A stretch of 59,395 nt of DNA from a virus, in IMG/VR virus record IMGVR_UViG_3300046693_000004, positions 1 to 59,395 of that record, one strand, 5' to 3'. Numbering within the stretch: the stretch's first letter is position 1; the number at the start of each line of letters is the position of its first letter. The notes under the pieces were generated by a model. That model was not told the DNA's origin, did no database searches, and worked only from the letters and a program-made list of their open reading frames with translations. Made by a program: the position numbers and the translations under genes. Shown in pieces: positions 30,027 through 40,323 of the stretch.

Positions 30027-30373
30027 GGCGAAGCTCCTGTTGCAATATCGATTACTTGTGCGCGATCTTCTTGATTAGTTCCGACTTTAGGCTGTTGTGG
30101 GTCAGTTGCCACTTGAGCCAATGTTTGATTAGCTTGGGTATTAACTTGAATCCTTTCAACACCCGGCATTGCAGCAACTTCTTTTACTAATGAGCCTTGT
30201 GTTGATAATGCTACGGTTATTGAGTTAAGAATCATATTGGTTAATCCGGCAACAGATATAATACTTTTTGTAATACCGGGACCAAATAAATCTGTAAGCT
30301 GCGCTGTTGATACCATCAGCACACTTAAGATTGCTCCACAAATCGCTAGAATTGTTTTTCCGTTTAAGTTCAT
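30023..30373 (-). CDS. putative holin-type membrane protein (116 aa)
   Basis: Start at 30373 (MNLNGKTILAICGAILSVLM), after a TTAAAAGGAAA ribosome site. It has two hydrophobic segments (residues 6-22 and about 38-58) and a soluble tail with AMPGVERIQVNTQANQTLAQVA. I remember similar proteins in phages of Rhizobiales. Holin activity is inferred from its shape and its position next to the putative lysis genes. Confidence 0.55.
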   Translation of the reverse strand: MNLNGKTILAICGAILSVLMVSTAQLTDLFGPGITKSIISVAGLTNMILNSITVALSTQGSLVKEVAAMPGVERIQVNTQANQTLAQVATDPQQPKVGTNQEDRAQVIDIATGASP

Positions 30374-30384
30374 AATATTTCCTT

Positions 30385-33240
30385 TTAACAAGTTGTAACT
30401 AATGCATTTCCAAGCATTCCGCAAGTATTAGTCGATCCTATACTATCTGCTGCACCCCAAGTACCAATTTTAGAAGAAGTCGGTTGCCAAATAGTTACTT
30501 TATCAACTGTTGATGCTAATAACAATGCTCTACCTGCTGTACATGTACCATTGCATTTAATTAAATTATTAGAAACACTAATACCAGAACTATCGTTAAT
30601 GGTAATTGAGTTGGTTGAGGAATTATTATCAGAGCTAATTGCATTATTAGAGTATATCATATTATAGTTAAAAGTACCTCCTGTATTAGAAGATACTAAT
30701 AAGGCTCTAGGTGCATTATCATTAATGTTCCCATCAATGATTAATTCAGTCATAATAAAAGTAGATTTACAAGCAGCCGCAGCAGCAGTACCAGCTAATG
30801 TAGTGACATAAACGCCAGCACCACCGGGAGTTCCGCTAGTTTGACTAGCAATTGTAGTACCTGCTGCTACACCAGTTCCTGTTACAGTTTGACCTAAAGC
30901 AGCAACACCACCAGTAACTATTGTACCTGTAACACCTGTTACAGTCATATTAGTACCGGATTGTGTACAAGTAAAACTAGCAGAAACGCTATCTAACTGA
31001 ATTGATGCTGTTGGAGTACCAGTTCCAACTAACAAATTATGGTGAATATGTAATTCTGAGGTTTGGCCTCCAATATTTAAATAAACAGGTCGCGGGGCAA
31101 ATATCTGATTATTAGTTAAATTAAAAGCACCACCTGATTGCCAAAGTAATCCAATAGTATTTGAAGTAATAGGTGCAAAAACCTGAAAATAATTATCCCG
31201 AATAATATTACCTCCGCTATCTGGTGCAAGAGGATTAGAAACTTTAACACCATAATTATAATATGGCGACACAGTGCTATTTTTAATTGTACCGTTTAAA
31301 GAATTAAGCAAATTAATTCCAGAAGTACCATTTGTTACATTAACGCTATCTATTACTCCACCAATATTATTATATGTATTGTTACCATATTGTATTCCAA
31401 CTACTCCAGTTGTAGAAAGAGAAGGATACGAGCAGGTTAAATTTTTAACATTAAGTGTTTTATTAGCACTAGATGGATTAAAGTTAATACAATTTATGGT
31501 ACTTGTAGTTGGAAAAATAAATGTAGAATTTGCTCCATCACCTTCAATTGATACATTTGTTTGTACATTAATAGCACTAGATGAAATAATACATCTACCA
31601 GAAAGTAAAAGTGTATTGCCGGGGCCAGTTAAGCTTTGTACATAAATAGAAGCGTTATTTAATTCTAAAGTATCATCATTTGAACCGTCACATACTGCAC
31701 CAAAAATACTTGCCGGAACGCGAGCTTGCTTAACTAAAATCCAACGCCCGCTACCTACACTTGGCGCTATACAAGACCCACCATCATCCGTACAAGATGC
31801 TCCACTATCCCAATAATAAATTGTGGATGGTGAATCACCATTTGCATAATAGCCTGTCCTAGTAGCCCAACTATATAACCCAGAACCCAAAGCCTTTAAA
31901 GCTGCATTTGTAGCAACTGTAATAGTTGGTGCAGTTACCGTAGGAGCTAAAGAAATGATATTACCAGTACATAAAAGTCCTGTTCCGCAAGCTATGTCAC
32001 CAACCATTAAACCCAATGAAGTAACACCGCTAGCATCTGCGCTATTTTGGTCAGGTGTAATCTTAATAATATAATTTAAAGTTTGTGTAGATTGAACAAT
32101 ACCAAAAGGTGTAGATATTCCACCTTGAGCAGTTCCAGTAAACGTACCTCCACCTCCTAAATGTGCTACTACATCAATTCCTGTAACAGCAACATTATTT
32201 GTAACAACAACTGTTGCCCCCACACCACCTCCACCAAATGAAGTACCTGCTGCACTATTAATAAGATTACCTGCATTATTTAACGTATGTGTGTGACCCG
32301 GATCACCTATGCTAATGCCTCCATTACCCACAGTTAAATTACCACCAAGATTACCAGCAGGAGTATAAGGAGGCAAATTAGATGCAAGTAATGTTTTAGT
32401 TTGTCCGCCACCTTTAGCACCTGTGGCGCTTGCAGTGACACCTAATCCAGTAGAAGTTAAATTAGTACAATCTGTGCCGCCCATGTTACATCTACCAGCA
32501 ACTACATAACCTCTTAAATCAGGAACATTAAATGTAGTAGAACCATTACCGTTCCCGTAAAGAAAAAATACTCCAGTTGTAGCTGTAGTTAAACTAGCAT
32601 TAGTATTCATAGTAACAGTAGTAGAAGTTTTAGAAAGAACAGTAGAGCCTGCTGCAATACAAGTAGTTTCTAAAACAGCACCAGCAGGAATTTGAGATGT
32701 ATCAGACAATCCTGTTAAAATAGGACTACCCGAAGTGCAATTAACATTCTGATTTAAAGTTACAGCAGTATAAAAAGCAGCATAAGTAATGCGTGAAATT
32801 TCTTGCCCATATGCGAATACATATTGATTAGGAGCAACCAAACCAGCCCAAGACTTGACAGTACCAACTAAATCACCATCGCCCGTACCTGTAGTAGAAC
32901 CACCTGTACCAGCAGAAGCGGTTACAGCATCAAAAATAGTAACATTTGCAGATGTGCGGACTAATTGACGGTAAGTACCATCACCATAAATAATAGCTCT
33001 TCCACCAGCATCTAAAATAACCGGATTAGTGTTAGGCGTAGTTTTAGCAGCATCCTGCCATGTCGTCTTAAAAGTAGTGGTCGAGGGGATATAGAAAAAA
33101 ACTTTACCGCTTGAAAGCGGATTGCCATTATTGTCTAGAAATTGGGTCTTACCCTGTGGCAATATAGCGGCGTTCTGCGCAAGAGCAGGATTTAATAAAA
33201 GAAAAGAAAAAAAGAGGAAGTTGATGATAGTTTTCATCAT
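30385..33240 (-). CDS. tailspike with Sec signal, head-binding, collar and beta-helix parts (951 aa)
   Basis: After a signal peptide (ending NPALAQ, residue 22) comes a P22 tailspike-like head-binding domain (about 25-110: FLDNNGNPLSSGKVFFYI, NPVILDAGGRAIIYGDGTYR). A tail-collar domain follows (about 130-400, with YGNGNGSTTFNVPDLRG and GDPGHTHT). The rest is a beta-helix with pectate-lyase-like turns (about 500-930), interrupted by an inserted GTIVTGGVAALGQTVTGTGV module also seen in another tail gene. It should bind and probably degrade surface polysaccharide. A cleavable signal on a tailspike is very odd for a phage structural protein. The collar and spike parts may have been joined by recombination. 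Confidence 0.75.
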   Translation of the reverse strand: MMKTIINFLFFSFLLLNPALAQNAAILPQGKTQFLDNNGNPLSSGKVFFYIPSTTTFKTTWQDAAKTTPNTNPVILDAGGRAIIYGDGTYRQLVRTSANVTIFDAVTASAGTGGSTTGTGDGDLVGTVKSWAGLVAPNQYVFAYGQEISRITYAAFYTAVTLNQNVNCTSGSPILTGLSDTSQIPAGAVLETTCIAAGSTVLSKTSTTVTMNTNASLTTATTGVFFLYGNGNGSTTFNVPDLRGYVVAGRCNMGGTDCTNLTSTGLGVTASATGAKGGGQTKTLLASNLPPYTPAGNLGGNLTVGNGGISIGDPGHTHTLNNAGNLINSAAGTSFGGGGVGATVVVTNNVAVTGIDVVAHLGGGGTFTGTAQGGISTPFGIVQSTQTLNYIIKITPDQNSADASGVTSLGLMVGDIACGTGLLCTGNIISLAPTVTAPTITVATNAALKALGSGLYSWATRTGYYANGDSPSTIYYWDSGASCTDDGGSCIAPSVGSGRWILVKQARVPASIFGAVCDGSNDDTLELNNASIYVQSLTGPGNTLLLSGRCIISSSAINVQTNVSIEGDGANSTFIFPTTSTINCINFNPSSANKTLNVKNLTCSYPSLSTTGVVGIQYGNNTYNNIGGVIDSVNVTNGTSGINLLNSLNGTIKNSTVSPYYNYGVKVSNPLAPDSGGNIIRDNYFQVFAPITSNTIGLLWQSGGAFNLTNNQIFAPRPVYLNIGGQTSELHIHHNLLVGTGTPTASIQLDSVSASFTCTQSGTNMTVTGVTGTIVTGGVAALGQTVTGTGVAAGTTIASQTSGTPGGAGVYVTTLAGTAAAAACKSTFIMTELIIDGNINDNAPRALLVSSNTGGTFNYNMIYSNNAISSDNNSSTNSITINDSSGISVSNNLIKCNGTCTAGRALLLASTVDKVTIWQPTSSKIGTWGAADSIGSTNTCGMLGNALVTTC

Positions 33241-33331
33241 TTTGACTTTAACCTTAATCTTCTTTCACGAATATATAAACTGGCAAATAATTATATATAC
33301 TGTACCCACAACTATAATAATCTTCTTAGCT

Positions 33332-35425
33332 TTAGAATTTGCCCGATTTCTCTCTAAGATAGTCCGTCAATGGTGTGCCAGTCAATACCGGCAATTTAGA
33401 CGTGATATCTTTAGCAGTAGTTATCTTACTACTTTGGACTTTCTCAATCTTGCCAAGCGCAGTCAACGCACTATCTCGCATAAGACCACTACGCGAAAAT
33501 AAATCAGCAGAACTTACAGCAAGATTATCACTTCCAATTTCCATTAATCTTTTCTTACCACCAATACCTATATTTCTAAGAGCCATAACACCAGAAGCAA
33601 CACCCGGACTACCAGTTGCTAAATCAGTAGCGAATCCCTTTACAGCGTCAGTAACAAAACCACTACTATCATTACGTTCGCCATACTTGCGTTGATAAGC
33701 TTGGCGTTCTGCTGTTTGAGCACCATGTCTAATTTCATTTTCTACTGCCCTAAATGTAATTGCTTTATGCAAATCATCTAAAACAGATTCAGCACTAGGG
33801 CCGAATGCATGTTTGAATATTTCTCTATTGGTGTCTTTCTTACCAAACAGTCTAGCTGCACCGCTCAATTGACCTTGTGCAGATTGCTCCATTAAATTAC
33901 CAGCAGCCGCAAGAATACCTTTCTTAATGCTTTCCTGTACTTCTGGAGTAGCAGCATCGAAAGTTCTAATAAACTCTGCCTTATTAACATTTTTAGCAAT
34001 TGCATCATGACCAATTACTAAACCGTCCTTAATTTTCATTTTTTCGGAAAATTTAGTATCAGCAGCTAACATTTGAGGATTGGTTTTAATTTCAGCGTCC
34101 AATAGCTTACGTGTATTCTCTACAGAGGCTAAAGCCTTTGGAGGTAACTTATCCGCAGTTTTATTGATTATATCGTCTATGCCTTCTCTTACCTCATGTA
34201 AGTCTTTCACACTAGTTTTTAATGATCCATCTTTTTTGTAAAAGAATCCTTTAATCTTTTCTAAAACAGCAGCCTTATCACCAACAGCAGTTTCTAAATT
34301 GTCATCAATATGACTGAGTACACCAGAAGCATCTAGCTTTTGAGGAGATGTGTGGGCAGCACTATAATCAGCTTTTGTTAAAGTTCTAGCTTCAGTAGTA
34401 ATATTATCCGCTTCTGTACCTTTAGCCTTACCGCGTTCTACATAAACATCAGGCTTTGCACCAAATTTATTTTCAAATATTTTTACAGCATCAACATTAG
34501 CAGTAGCAGCGCGATCAGCAAAAGCACCTTTTAATATTGCTGTAGGCTTGCCACCAAATGAAGCTAATCCGCTTGCTTCAGCAGATAAGGAAGGGTCTAA
34601 ATCTGCAATAGTGGCTTTTGATCCCATTTGCCTTAAAGCAATAGCTGCTTCTTCTGGTGTATAACCAGCATCTTTTAAAGAACCAATAATATTTTTAGCA
34701 GCACTAGGGGGCATTCCAACTTCATTGGCTAATCTGGACACTGATAAATTAGCCCAAGAATTACCCATTGCAGATAAGGCTTTAGAAATACCAACTACTG
34801 CACCATGAGTAAGCGGACCAGCTACAACGCCAGTAGCAGCACCAATACCAATATCTACAGGTAATGAAGTTTCAGGACGCGCCGAATTGGTTAAGGCGTT
34901 AAATTCACCACCAGCAATACCACCTTGTAACCCCATTGCACCAACACGATTAATCAATGGTGCAGCAATTTTCTCACCGCTAGAAAGCATTGTAGGTAAA
35001 GCACGTGCTACTACATTTGCGCCTTGCATTATCCTAGCTGGCACTAAAGGCGCTGTAGCTGCGATTTGACCACCAATGCGGCCTATATCCGCTGTTGTGC
35101 TATCTGGATAAGTATTTTTATAGTCTTCCTGTTCTTTAACTACACGCTTATCAAAATTAGCCGCCCTTTCCTCACCACCGAGAGCTAATTTTCTATCAAC
35201 ATAACCGATTCCTTTACCCACAGTATTAAGAACGTCATTGACACCTTGGGTAAATCCACCAACAGCTTTATTAGTAAAACTAGGTTCTACAGCAGCAGCT
35301 TCAACTGCTTGAGTTTTAGGCGTAGAGAATTGCTTATATAACGATTCTACATCAACGCCAGATTTATCAGGCGATTTAGTAGAATTACCACTAAAATAAT
35401 TATATAAGTCATCAACTTCAGCCAT
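33332..35425 (-). CDS. internal virion / DNA ejection protein, gp16-like role (697 aa)
   Basis: 697 residues: a disordered polar N-terminus, alanine/glycine-rich hydrophobic stretches (GAMGLQGGIAGGEF, IGIGAATGVVAGPLTHGAVVG) and a long charged helical C-terminal half. Position after the gp7- and gp20-like genes matches the third P22 ejection protein, which helps move DNA across the envelope. The family is too divergent to prove. Starts in an ATGA-like overlap at 35425. Confidence 0.6.
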   Translation of the reverse strand: MAEVDDLYNYFSGNSTKSPDKSGVDVESLYKQFSTPKTQAVEAAAVEPSFTNKAVGGFTQGVNDVLNTVGKGIGYVDRKLALGGEERAANFDKRVVKEQEDYKNTYPDSTTADIGRIGGQIAATAPLVPARIMQGANVVARALPTMLSSGEKIAAPLINRVGAMGLQGGIAGGEFNALTNSARPETSLPVDIGIGAATGVVAGPLTHGAVVGISKALSAMGNSWANLSVSRLANEVGMPPSAAKNIIGSLKDAGYTPEEAAIALRQMGSKATIADLDPSLSAEASGLASFGGKPTAILKGAFADRAATANVDAVKIFENKFGAKPDVYVERGKAKGTEADNITTEARTLTKADYSAAHTSPQKLDASGVLSHIDDNLETAVGDKAAVLEKIKGFFYKKDGSLKTSVKDLHEVREGIDDIINKTADKLPPKALASVENTRKLLDAEIKTNPQMLAADTKFSEKMKIKDGLVIGHDAIAKNVNKAEFIRTFDAATPEVQESIKKGILAAAGNLMEQSAQGQLSGAARLFGKKDTNREIFKHAFGPSAESVLDDLHKAITFRAVENEIRHGAQTAERQAYQRKYGERNDSSGFVTDAVKGFATDLATGSPGVASGVMALRNIGIGGKKRLMEIGSDNLAVSSADLFSRSGLMRDSALTALGKIEKVQSSKITTAKDITSKLPVLTGTPLTDYLREKSGKF

Positions 35426-36798
35426 TACTGACCACCAGTAATATCAATTAAGCCCTGATTTCTAACAATAGCTAATGATTTCCAAAACTTTTTGCCTTCA
35501 AAAGTATTAGCTTTCTTTTTCATTTCATCTAATAAATCTTGGCGCTCTTTTGGTTCCATCATATCAATACCAAAAGCTCTAGCGTCAGCCCTAGCTGGAA
35601 AAGTAGAACGATGTTCCCCATATTTATTATAATCATTACCTTCAAATGCACCTGCTCTAGCAGCTTGTATTCTATCCTGTACAATAGCATCTTTAGTTAA
35701 CTTAACTAAAGCTTGATTAATTTGCCCTTTAGGGTCTGGATTACTAGCTTGAGCTAAAGCCTGTCCTGCATCTGATCTACCTGCTAAAGGACTTTGACCA
35801 ACATAGGCAGCTAATTTCTTATTAACCTCTTGTCTTAATGCAACAGGATCATTTGGAGTAGTTGGAGAAATACCTAATACTTTAGCTACTGCTAAAGCTT
35901 TATTATATTGGTCAGTTAGTGGGCCTGTTGTCATACCTTTCATTAAAGGTATCGCCTGTAAAGCAGGTTGAATTTGAGTTAGTTTTGCAGTTGCTAAATT
36001 CTGATCTTCAACAAGCTGTTTGCGCCCTTCTTCAAACATAGGAGGCATAGCAGCAGCACCACCGGGAAAACGTTGGGCTACCGATTGCGCTGGCGTAGGA
36101 GCTTCTACAGGTAACGGATTGTCGCGCACCATAGGTGGTGCTGTGTTCGGCCCTGTAGTTATCGTAGAGCCATCAGGAGCTTTTCTAGTGCCTACAGGAA
36201 GTGGCCTAGTGTCAACCGGAGGGGTAACTAAGGGGCCGCTACTAGGTGCTGTATAGCGAGGCTGGCCACGGTTCGGGCCTTCTTCAACTACCTCTTGTGT
36301 AGTAACTGGTAATTTAGTGGTTGCAATCGGGTTAGGATTAATTTGAACACCAAATCCGGGGCGCGGGGATGATCTAGTTTGATAAATATTACGATTATCT
36401 GTAGTTGTGCCTTGTTGGCCAGCATAATATTCTAATGCTTCTTTCGCATGTAATGCGCGAGCAATGTAGCGATCTTTAAAAGCTTGAATATCTTTCTGAT
36501 CGGTAGGAATTTCCTTTACAGCCTGAGAATACATTTCAGGAGTTAAATATTTTTGATTAACAGCACCTTGAAGCACTTTAAAAATATGCTGTGGTGTCGC
36601 ATCAGGAGGTAATGAATTAATTTCCTTGGTCATATAATCCAAGCCTTGATTAACTAATTCAAGCTTGGATTTATCAATATTAATTTTACCTTGCTCAATA
36701 GCTTGCGCACCTTGCTGCAAGCCTTGAAGCTTACCAACCATATCTAATGCACCCGGTTGTGTGGGTAAACGATAACTAGAGGTATCAACTTCGGCCAT
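35425..36798 (-). CDS. internal virion / DNA ejection protein, gp20-like role (457 aa)
   Basis: 457 residues: helical N-terminus with Gln/Ala coils (LQGLQQGAQAIEQGKINID), a proline-rich disordered middle (about 150-250) and a helical C-terminus. Sited between the gp7-like gene and the 697-aa gene, which is the order of P22 gp7-gp20-gp16. Role by synteny. Confidence 0.6.
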   Translation of the reverse strand: MAEVDTSSYRLPTQPGALDMVGKLQGLQQGAQAIEQGKINIDKSKLELVNQGLDYMTKEINSLPPDATPQHIFKVLQGAVNQKYLTPEMYSQAVKEIPTDQKDIQAFKDRYIARALHAKEALEYYAGQQGTTTDNRNIYQTRSSPRPGFGVQINPNPIATTKLPVTTQEVVEEGPNRGQPRYTAPSSGPLVTPPVDTRPLPVGTRKAPDGSTITTGPNTAPPMVRDNPLPVEAPTPAQSVAQRFPGGAAAMPPMFEEGRKQLVEDQNLATAKLTQIQPALQAIPLMKGMTTGPLTDQYNKALAVAKVLGISPTTPNDPVALRQEVNKKLAAYVGQSPLAGRSDAGQALAQASNPDPKGQINQALVKLTKDAIVQDRIQAARAGAFEGNDYNKYGEHRSTFPARADARAFGIDMMEPKERQDLLDEMKKKANTFEGKKFWKSLAIVRNQGLIDITGGQ

Positions 36799-36809
36799 GT
36801 TAAACTAAC

Positions 36810-37616
36810 CTAATAAATTGCTGTAGAGCTAGCAAAATTACTACCACTAGAGGGAGTTCCATACAATCCTTTATATGCAGCATAGCCACCAATATCACTA
36901 GCAGCTTTACCTATAGCACTTCCTGTAGCATTATAAGCAGCAGCTTGTGCATTACCGCCTCCAATAGTATTAGCTGCAACACCTTGACCAGTAGCAGTAT
37001 TGACACCAGCTTGAGTAGTTGCTGCTTTATTGCCGATAGTAGCAGTTTGAGCAGCAGCATTACCGCCAACAGTCACAAGTCCCATAAGTCTATCAAAAGC
37101 ATTTTGACGATTGGTATTTTCTAAGGCGAATTGATCTTTATATGTCTGATTAGCTAAGCCTGTAGTGAATGAAGCAGCACCTTTTAACGCTGCACCAGAA
37201 ACACCTAACCCGCGAGCAGCGGCAGAATTTTGAACTGCTTTCAAACCTTGATCTTTAGTAAACTGATAACCGGGAGTCTTTTCTAGTGCAGCTTGATCCA
37301 TTTCAATTGGAGAAGTTAAGAAGGGTAGACGCTTTTGTAATTCAGCAAGATTTTCATTACCAGCAGTGCGATATGGTGCAAGGTCTTCACGGGTTTGCCC
37401 GTATTGGTCAGCTAAAAGCTTATTAGATTCACGACCTAATGTAAGTTGAGTATCTGAAGCCTTGTTAGTAGCTGCTACTTGAGCATCAGCAGCTTTACTA
37501 GATGTATAAGCCGTAGTCGCTGCACCAATAACAGCAGAACCAACAATAGCAGTAGCTACCCATGCATTACAGTATGCAGATGGATAGTCTTCAAAGTCAA
37601 ATAGTTCTCGGATCAT
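36810..37616 (-). CDS. DNA transfer protein, gp7-like (268 aa)
   Basis: Starts at 37616 in an ATGA overlap. After a polar start there is a membrane-like Ala/Gly segment (VATAIVGSAVIGAATTAY). A helical domain follows with REDLAPYRTAGNENLAELQ, and PGYQFTKDQGLKAVQNSAAARGLGVSGA is the hallmark of phage DNA-transfer proteins (in pieces). The C-terminus is Gly/Ala/Asn-rich. It should be ejected with the genome. Confidence 0.75.
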   Translation of the reverse strand: MIRELFDFEDYPSAYCNAWVATAIVGSAVIGAATTAYTSSKAADAQVAATNKASDTQLTLGRESNKLLADQYGQTREDLAPYRTAGNENLAELQKRLPFLTSPIEMDQAALEKTPGYQFTKDQGLKAVQNSAAARGLGVSGAALKGAASFTTGLANQTYKDQFALENTNRQNAFDRLMGLVTVGGNAAAQTATIGNKAATTQAGVNTATGQGVAANTIGGGNAQAAAYNATGSAIGKAASDIGGYAAYKGLYGTPSSGSNFASSTAIY

Positions 37617-38086
37617 GGCAATGGTAAATCCAATTGCATATCTGAAGTCTTCAACTCTTCAACAAATCTCTGAAATTCATCTTCATCTTGAGCAATAAAA
37701 TGAGTTTCAATTTCATCAACATCAGTAAGATTTGTGCCGTGTACCGTTACCCACAAACAATCGGTTAAAGCATGTGCGATACGCTTAGTACCAGCAGGAG
37801 AATTAACAATAAAAGGTGCTTCAATTTGCTTAACTTCCTCACCAACTAAAACTTGCATCGCACCTTGCATAAGTAAATTCAATTGTGGATATTTATGTAT
37901 CTTGCCTGTAAGAATGGTATCTTTAGGAATGTACAGCGCGCGGGCATAGACACCAAGAGAAAAATAGTTTTCGTGCCGTAGCTCTAATTGAGGCTGCTTT
38001 TTCATTTCAGCTTCAAAGGAGTTTACTACCGCTCTTGTTGAATTTAAAGCGCCTGTACCGAATAGAGCTAATTCCAGCATACTCAT
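37613..38086 (-). CDS. cupin-like virion-region protein (157 aa)
   Basis: Residues 40-125 (ARALYIPKDTILTGKIHKYP, LNLLMQGAMQVLV, APFIVNSPAGTKRIAHAL, CLWVTVHG) follow the double-stranded beta-helix cupin pattern, with histidines in the metal positions. A homologous gene often lies among podovirus tail genes. Function unknown. Coupled by ATGA to the gp7-like gene. Confidence 0.6.
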   Translation of the reverse strand: MSMLELALFGTGALNSTRAVVNSFEAEMKKQPQLELRHENYFSLGVYARALYIPKDTILTGKIHKYPQLNLLMQGAMQVLVGEEVKQIEAPFIVNSPAGTKRIAHALTDCLWVTVHGTNLTDVDEIETHFIAQDEDEFQRFVEELKTSDMQLDLPLP

Positions 38087-38090
38087 TCTT

Positions 38091-38210
38091 CTATTCCTCC
38101 ACTACAAACCATTCGCCATTTATTTCGTGTCTGTAACTAACTCCTGCCATCATAATTATTTGTGATATTTCTGGATTATAGTAGCTGTCTAGAATTTGTT
38201 TTGTGCTCAT
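38091..38210 (-). CDS. micro-protein (39 aa)
   Basis: 39-codon frame MSTKQILDSYYNPEISQIIM... starting in an ATGA overlap and ending five bases before the cupin start. Unrecognised. Confidence 0.45.
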   Translation of the reverse strand: MSTKQILDSYYNPEISQIIMMAGVSYRHEINGEWFVVEE

Positions 38211-38422
38211 GCTGTTTTACCTTCCAAAAGGTCTATAAGCTCTTGCTCTGCATAACCATAGTTATGATAGAAATCTTGACTATTTTGATAGCGCAAAGCA
38301 GATTTAGCTAATTTAGCTGTACCTTTAGTAATAGTCACATATCCATTGTCTTCAGCGTCAGCACCACCACAGCCAGTCATTACTTTAGTCCAGTCAGGGC
38401 GATTAGCAGCCATAGGATACAT
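38207..38422 (-). CDS. small hypothetical virion-region protein (71 aa)
   Basis: 71 residues; MYPMAANRPDWTKVMTGCGG start, soluble and helical at the end. It directly follows the 114-aa gene (TAA then ATG). Unrecognised. Confidence 0.5.
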   Translation of the reverse strand: MYPMAANRPDWTKVMTGCGGADAEDNGYVTITKGTAKLAKSALRYQNSQDFYHNYGYAEQELIDLLEGKTA

Positions 38423-38767
38423 TTATTGCGCTCCTGTATTTTGTCCATAGTTAGCTAAGAACTTTATTGTAGGCAGCACCGAATAAGTTACAGTTATAGT
38501 ATCTTCAATAGCTACAGGAATTAGCTTCATCCCCGTCACATCTATAGTTATTTGACCGCGCGTGAGCGTTATTGCTGAAACTGTTCCTCCTGTAACCGAT
38601 ACGTTTCCCGGTTCTTTTGAAGTGTAAGAAAATGGTGAAGCACTTAATGTAACATCAGCAATGTTAGGAGGGGCTTGTGTAAATTGCTGTAAATAAAAAT
38701 TCCAAGGCGATGCGAGGTTTAAACCTTTTGTAACAAACTGCTGTACTAGATTTGGAAGGGGGATCAT
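38423..38767 (-). CDS. small virion-region protein (114 aa)
   Basis: 114 residues: an amphipathic N-terminus with WNFYLQQFTQAPPNI, then a beta-rich domain ending VTYSVLPTIKFL. The layout of N-terminal F-Q-F-T-Q-A-P-P and a beta sandwich resembles particle proteins next to the hub in podoviruses. A minor structural role is likely but unproven. Confidence 0.5.
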   Translation of the reverse strand: MIPLPNLVQQFVTKGLNLASPWNFYLQQFTQAPPNIADVTLSASPFSYTSKEPGNVSVTGGTVSAITLTRGQITIDVTGMKLIPVAIEDTITVTYSVLPTIKFLANYGQNTGAQ

Positions 38768-38872
38768 TTATAATCCAACCCAGATACATATATTATTCCA
38801 CCATCTGCTGAAACTAGTTCCAGGTTTGCAAGCCCCATCATGGCCGGGAGGTAATATGCAAGTCCATTTCAT
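38768..38872 (-). CDS. micro-protein (34 aa)
   Basis: 34 codons, MKWTCILPPGHDGACKPGTS start, with two cysteines and a tryptophan-rich end. ATGA overlap with the hub gene; TAA followed directly by the next ATG. Confidence 0.4.
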   Translation of the reverse strand: MKWTCILPPGHDGACKPGTSFSRWWNNICIWVGL

Positions 38873-40323
38873 GTCTTACTTGCTTTCACTTCAGCAAATC
38901 CACCAAGCAAACTTGTTTTTAAAGCTACTGACCATTCAAGTTTAAAGATTCTATCTCTTGCCATACCTAATCTATTCCAAGATACTGTAGTTAAATACTC
39001 GCCTTGTAATCCAAAACCCTGCTGAATGCCGTTACCATAAGTCCTACCGCGATCATCAGAAAAATATAAAGTCATCATAGGTTCTAAATCAGGATCGTCA
39101 ATATCAGTTGTTCCAACTTCAATATCAGCATCAAAAGAATTATAAATTATTCTATTATATTCAGGTCCAACCATATGCATAAAAGTTTTTCGACGCAAAA
39201 TCGGGCCTTCAAAATCAGTGTAAACCTCTGGGTCTAAAATGTAAATCCGCCCTGTTTCCCAATCACCAATCATGTTTTGATTATTAAAAAACATAAACGT
39301 ATTAGCACGATGGCGATTAATATTACCGTTTTCATCAAGCCATGACCAACGAAACCACTCTTCAGTAGTTAAATCATAAACCCAAGTAACATTAGCTGTA
39401 GGGAAAATTATAACATAAAAAGCATGATTTTCTTGTGCCCATACTCCACCAATAGCATCAGCTACAGTTTCATAGCCTTCCATTTCATTAGTAAGAAATG
39501 ATGTAGCTATGTTCTTAGTCTGATATCCAAAGCCCATCAATATTTGAAATTGACCTTGCCTATCCTGCATAAGCCAAAATACAATTACATCTTGCGAGGC
39601 AATTGAATATTGTGCTCCACATCCATGATCGATAAAGGCACCTTGAACAAGCTGAAAATAAAAATCAGCCGCACCTGTACCAATCCAAATTTCAGTAGTA
39701 AGAGCACCAATTAACCAAAGCTCTTTATGAACTGTAGCAATACCCACAATTGGGTCAGCAGAACCACTTTTAGCAGCTATGTCTAATGGATCAAACGCCG
39801 TCATAGCTACGATTTGAGTATAGTCTATCATAGAGCCAGAAATATAAAATTGATTAGTATCAGGCCGATTGAATACGAAAAATGTATCCAAAAAGACCAC
39901 AAAATCCGCGCCATAAAATGCAGGGTCGATAATTTGTGTAAAGGAGTTGTCAGACATATTAATCGCCCAACCTTCAACACCGTCAACTAAGACAATGATT
40001 AAGCCATTGTCTGACATTGACACTTGGCTAGCGCGATCAGGAATAGCGCCAACAAATACCATAGCACCATTAGTTGCTATGGCATAAACTCTTGTGCCAA
40101 CAACTTCATAAGCAGTACCAAGAGTAGTCCTATAAAGACAACGTGAATTATCCTCTTGGTCAGGAGTACCAAATAAGGTGGAACCGGGAGTTTGATAATA
40201 AGTGGTTTGTGCAGGAGCTTGCTTATTACTATTAACTTCCATATATAAGTTAATAGTTTCCTGTGCCGATGCTATCGGACTTCTATCACGATAAGCACCA
40301 CCTAGGCACGGAACACGAGACAT
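38869..40323 (-). CDS. gp10-like packaged DNA stabilisation protein / tail hub (484 aa)
   Basis: The whole length (484 aa) and the repeat-rich beta layout match the P22 gp10 family. Visible strings are SRVPCLGGAYRDRSPIASAQETINLYME, LYRTTLGTAYEVVG, ASQVSMSDNGLIIVLVDG and HRANTFMFF (in pieces). It plugs the portal tail and links to the tailspike. Order (gp4, then gp10) matches P22. No signal peptide, unlike several tail genes here. Confidence 0.85.
   Translation of the reverse strand: MSRVPCLGGAYRDRSPIASAQETINLYMEVNSNKQAPAQTTYYQTPGSTLFGTPDQEDNSRCLYRTTLGTAYEVVGTRVYAIATNGAMVFVGAIPDRASQVSMSDNGLIIVLVDGVEGWAINMSDNSFTQIIDPAFYGADFVVFLDTFFVFNRPDTNQFYISGSMIDYTQIVAMTAFDPLDIAAKSGSADPIVGIATVHKELWLIGALTTEIWIGTGAADFYFQLVQGAFIDHGCGAQYSIASQDVIVFWLMQDRQGQFQILMGFGYQTKNIATSFLTNEMEGYETVADAIGGVWAQENHAFYVIIFPTANVTWVYDLTTEEWFRWSWLDENGNINRHRANTFMFFNNQNMIGDWETGRIYILDPEVYTDFEGPILRRKTFMHMVGPEYNRIIYNSFDADIEVGTTDIDDPDLEPMMTLYFSDDRGRTYGNGIQQGFGLQGEYLTTVSWNRLGMARDRIFKLEWSVALKTSLLGGFAEVKASKT

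Noticed and set aside
28240-30373. Confident lysis cassette of holin, endolysin and spanins
   Set aside because: Shapes fit, but none has a decisive motif, and the only sure endolysin lies at 43441-43887. Kept as candidates.
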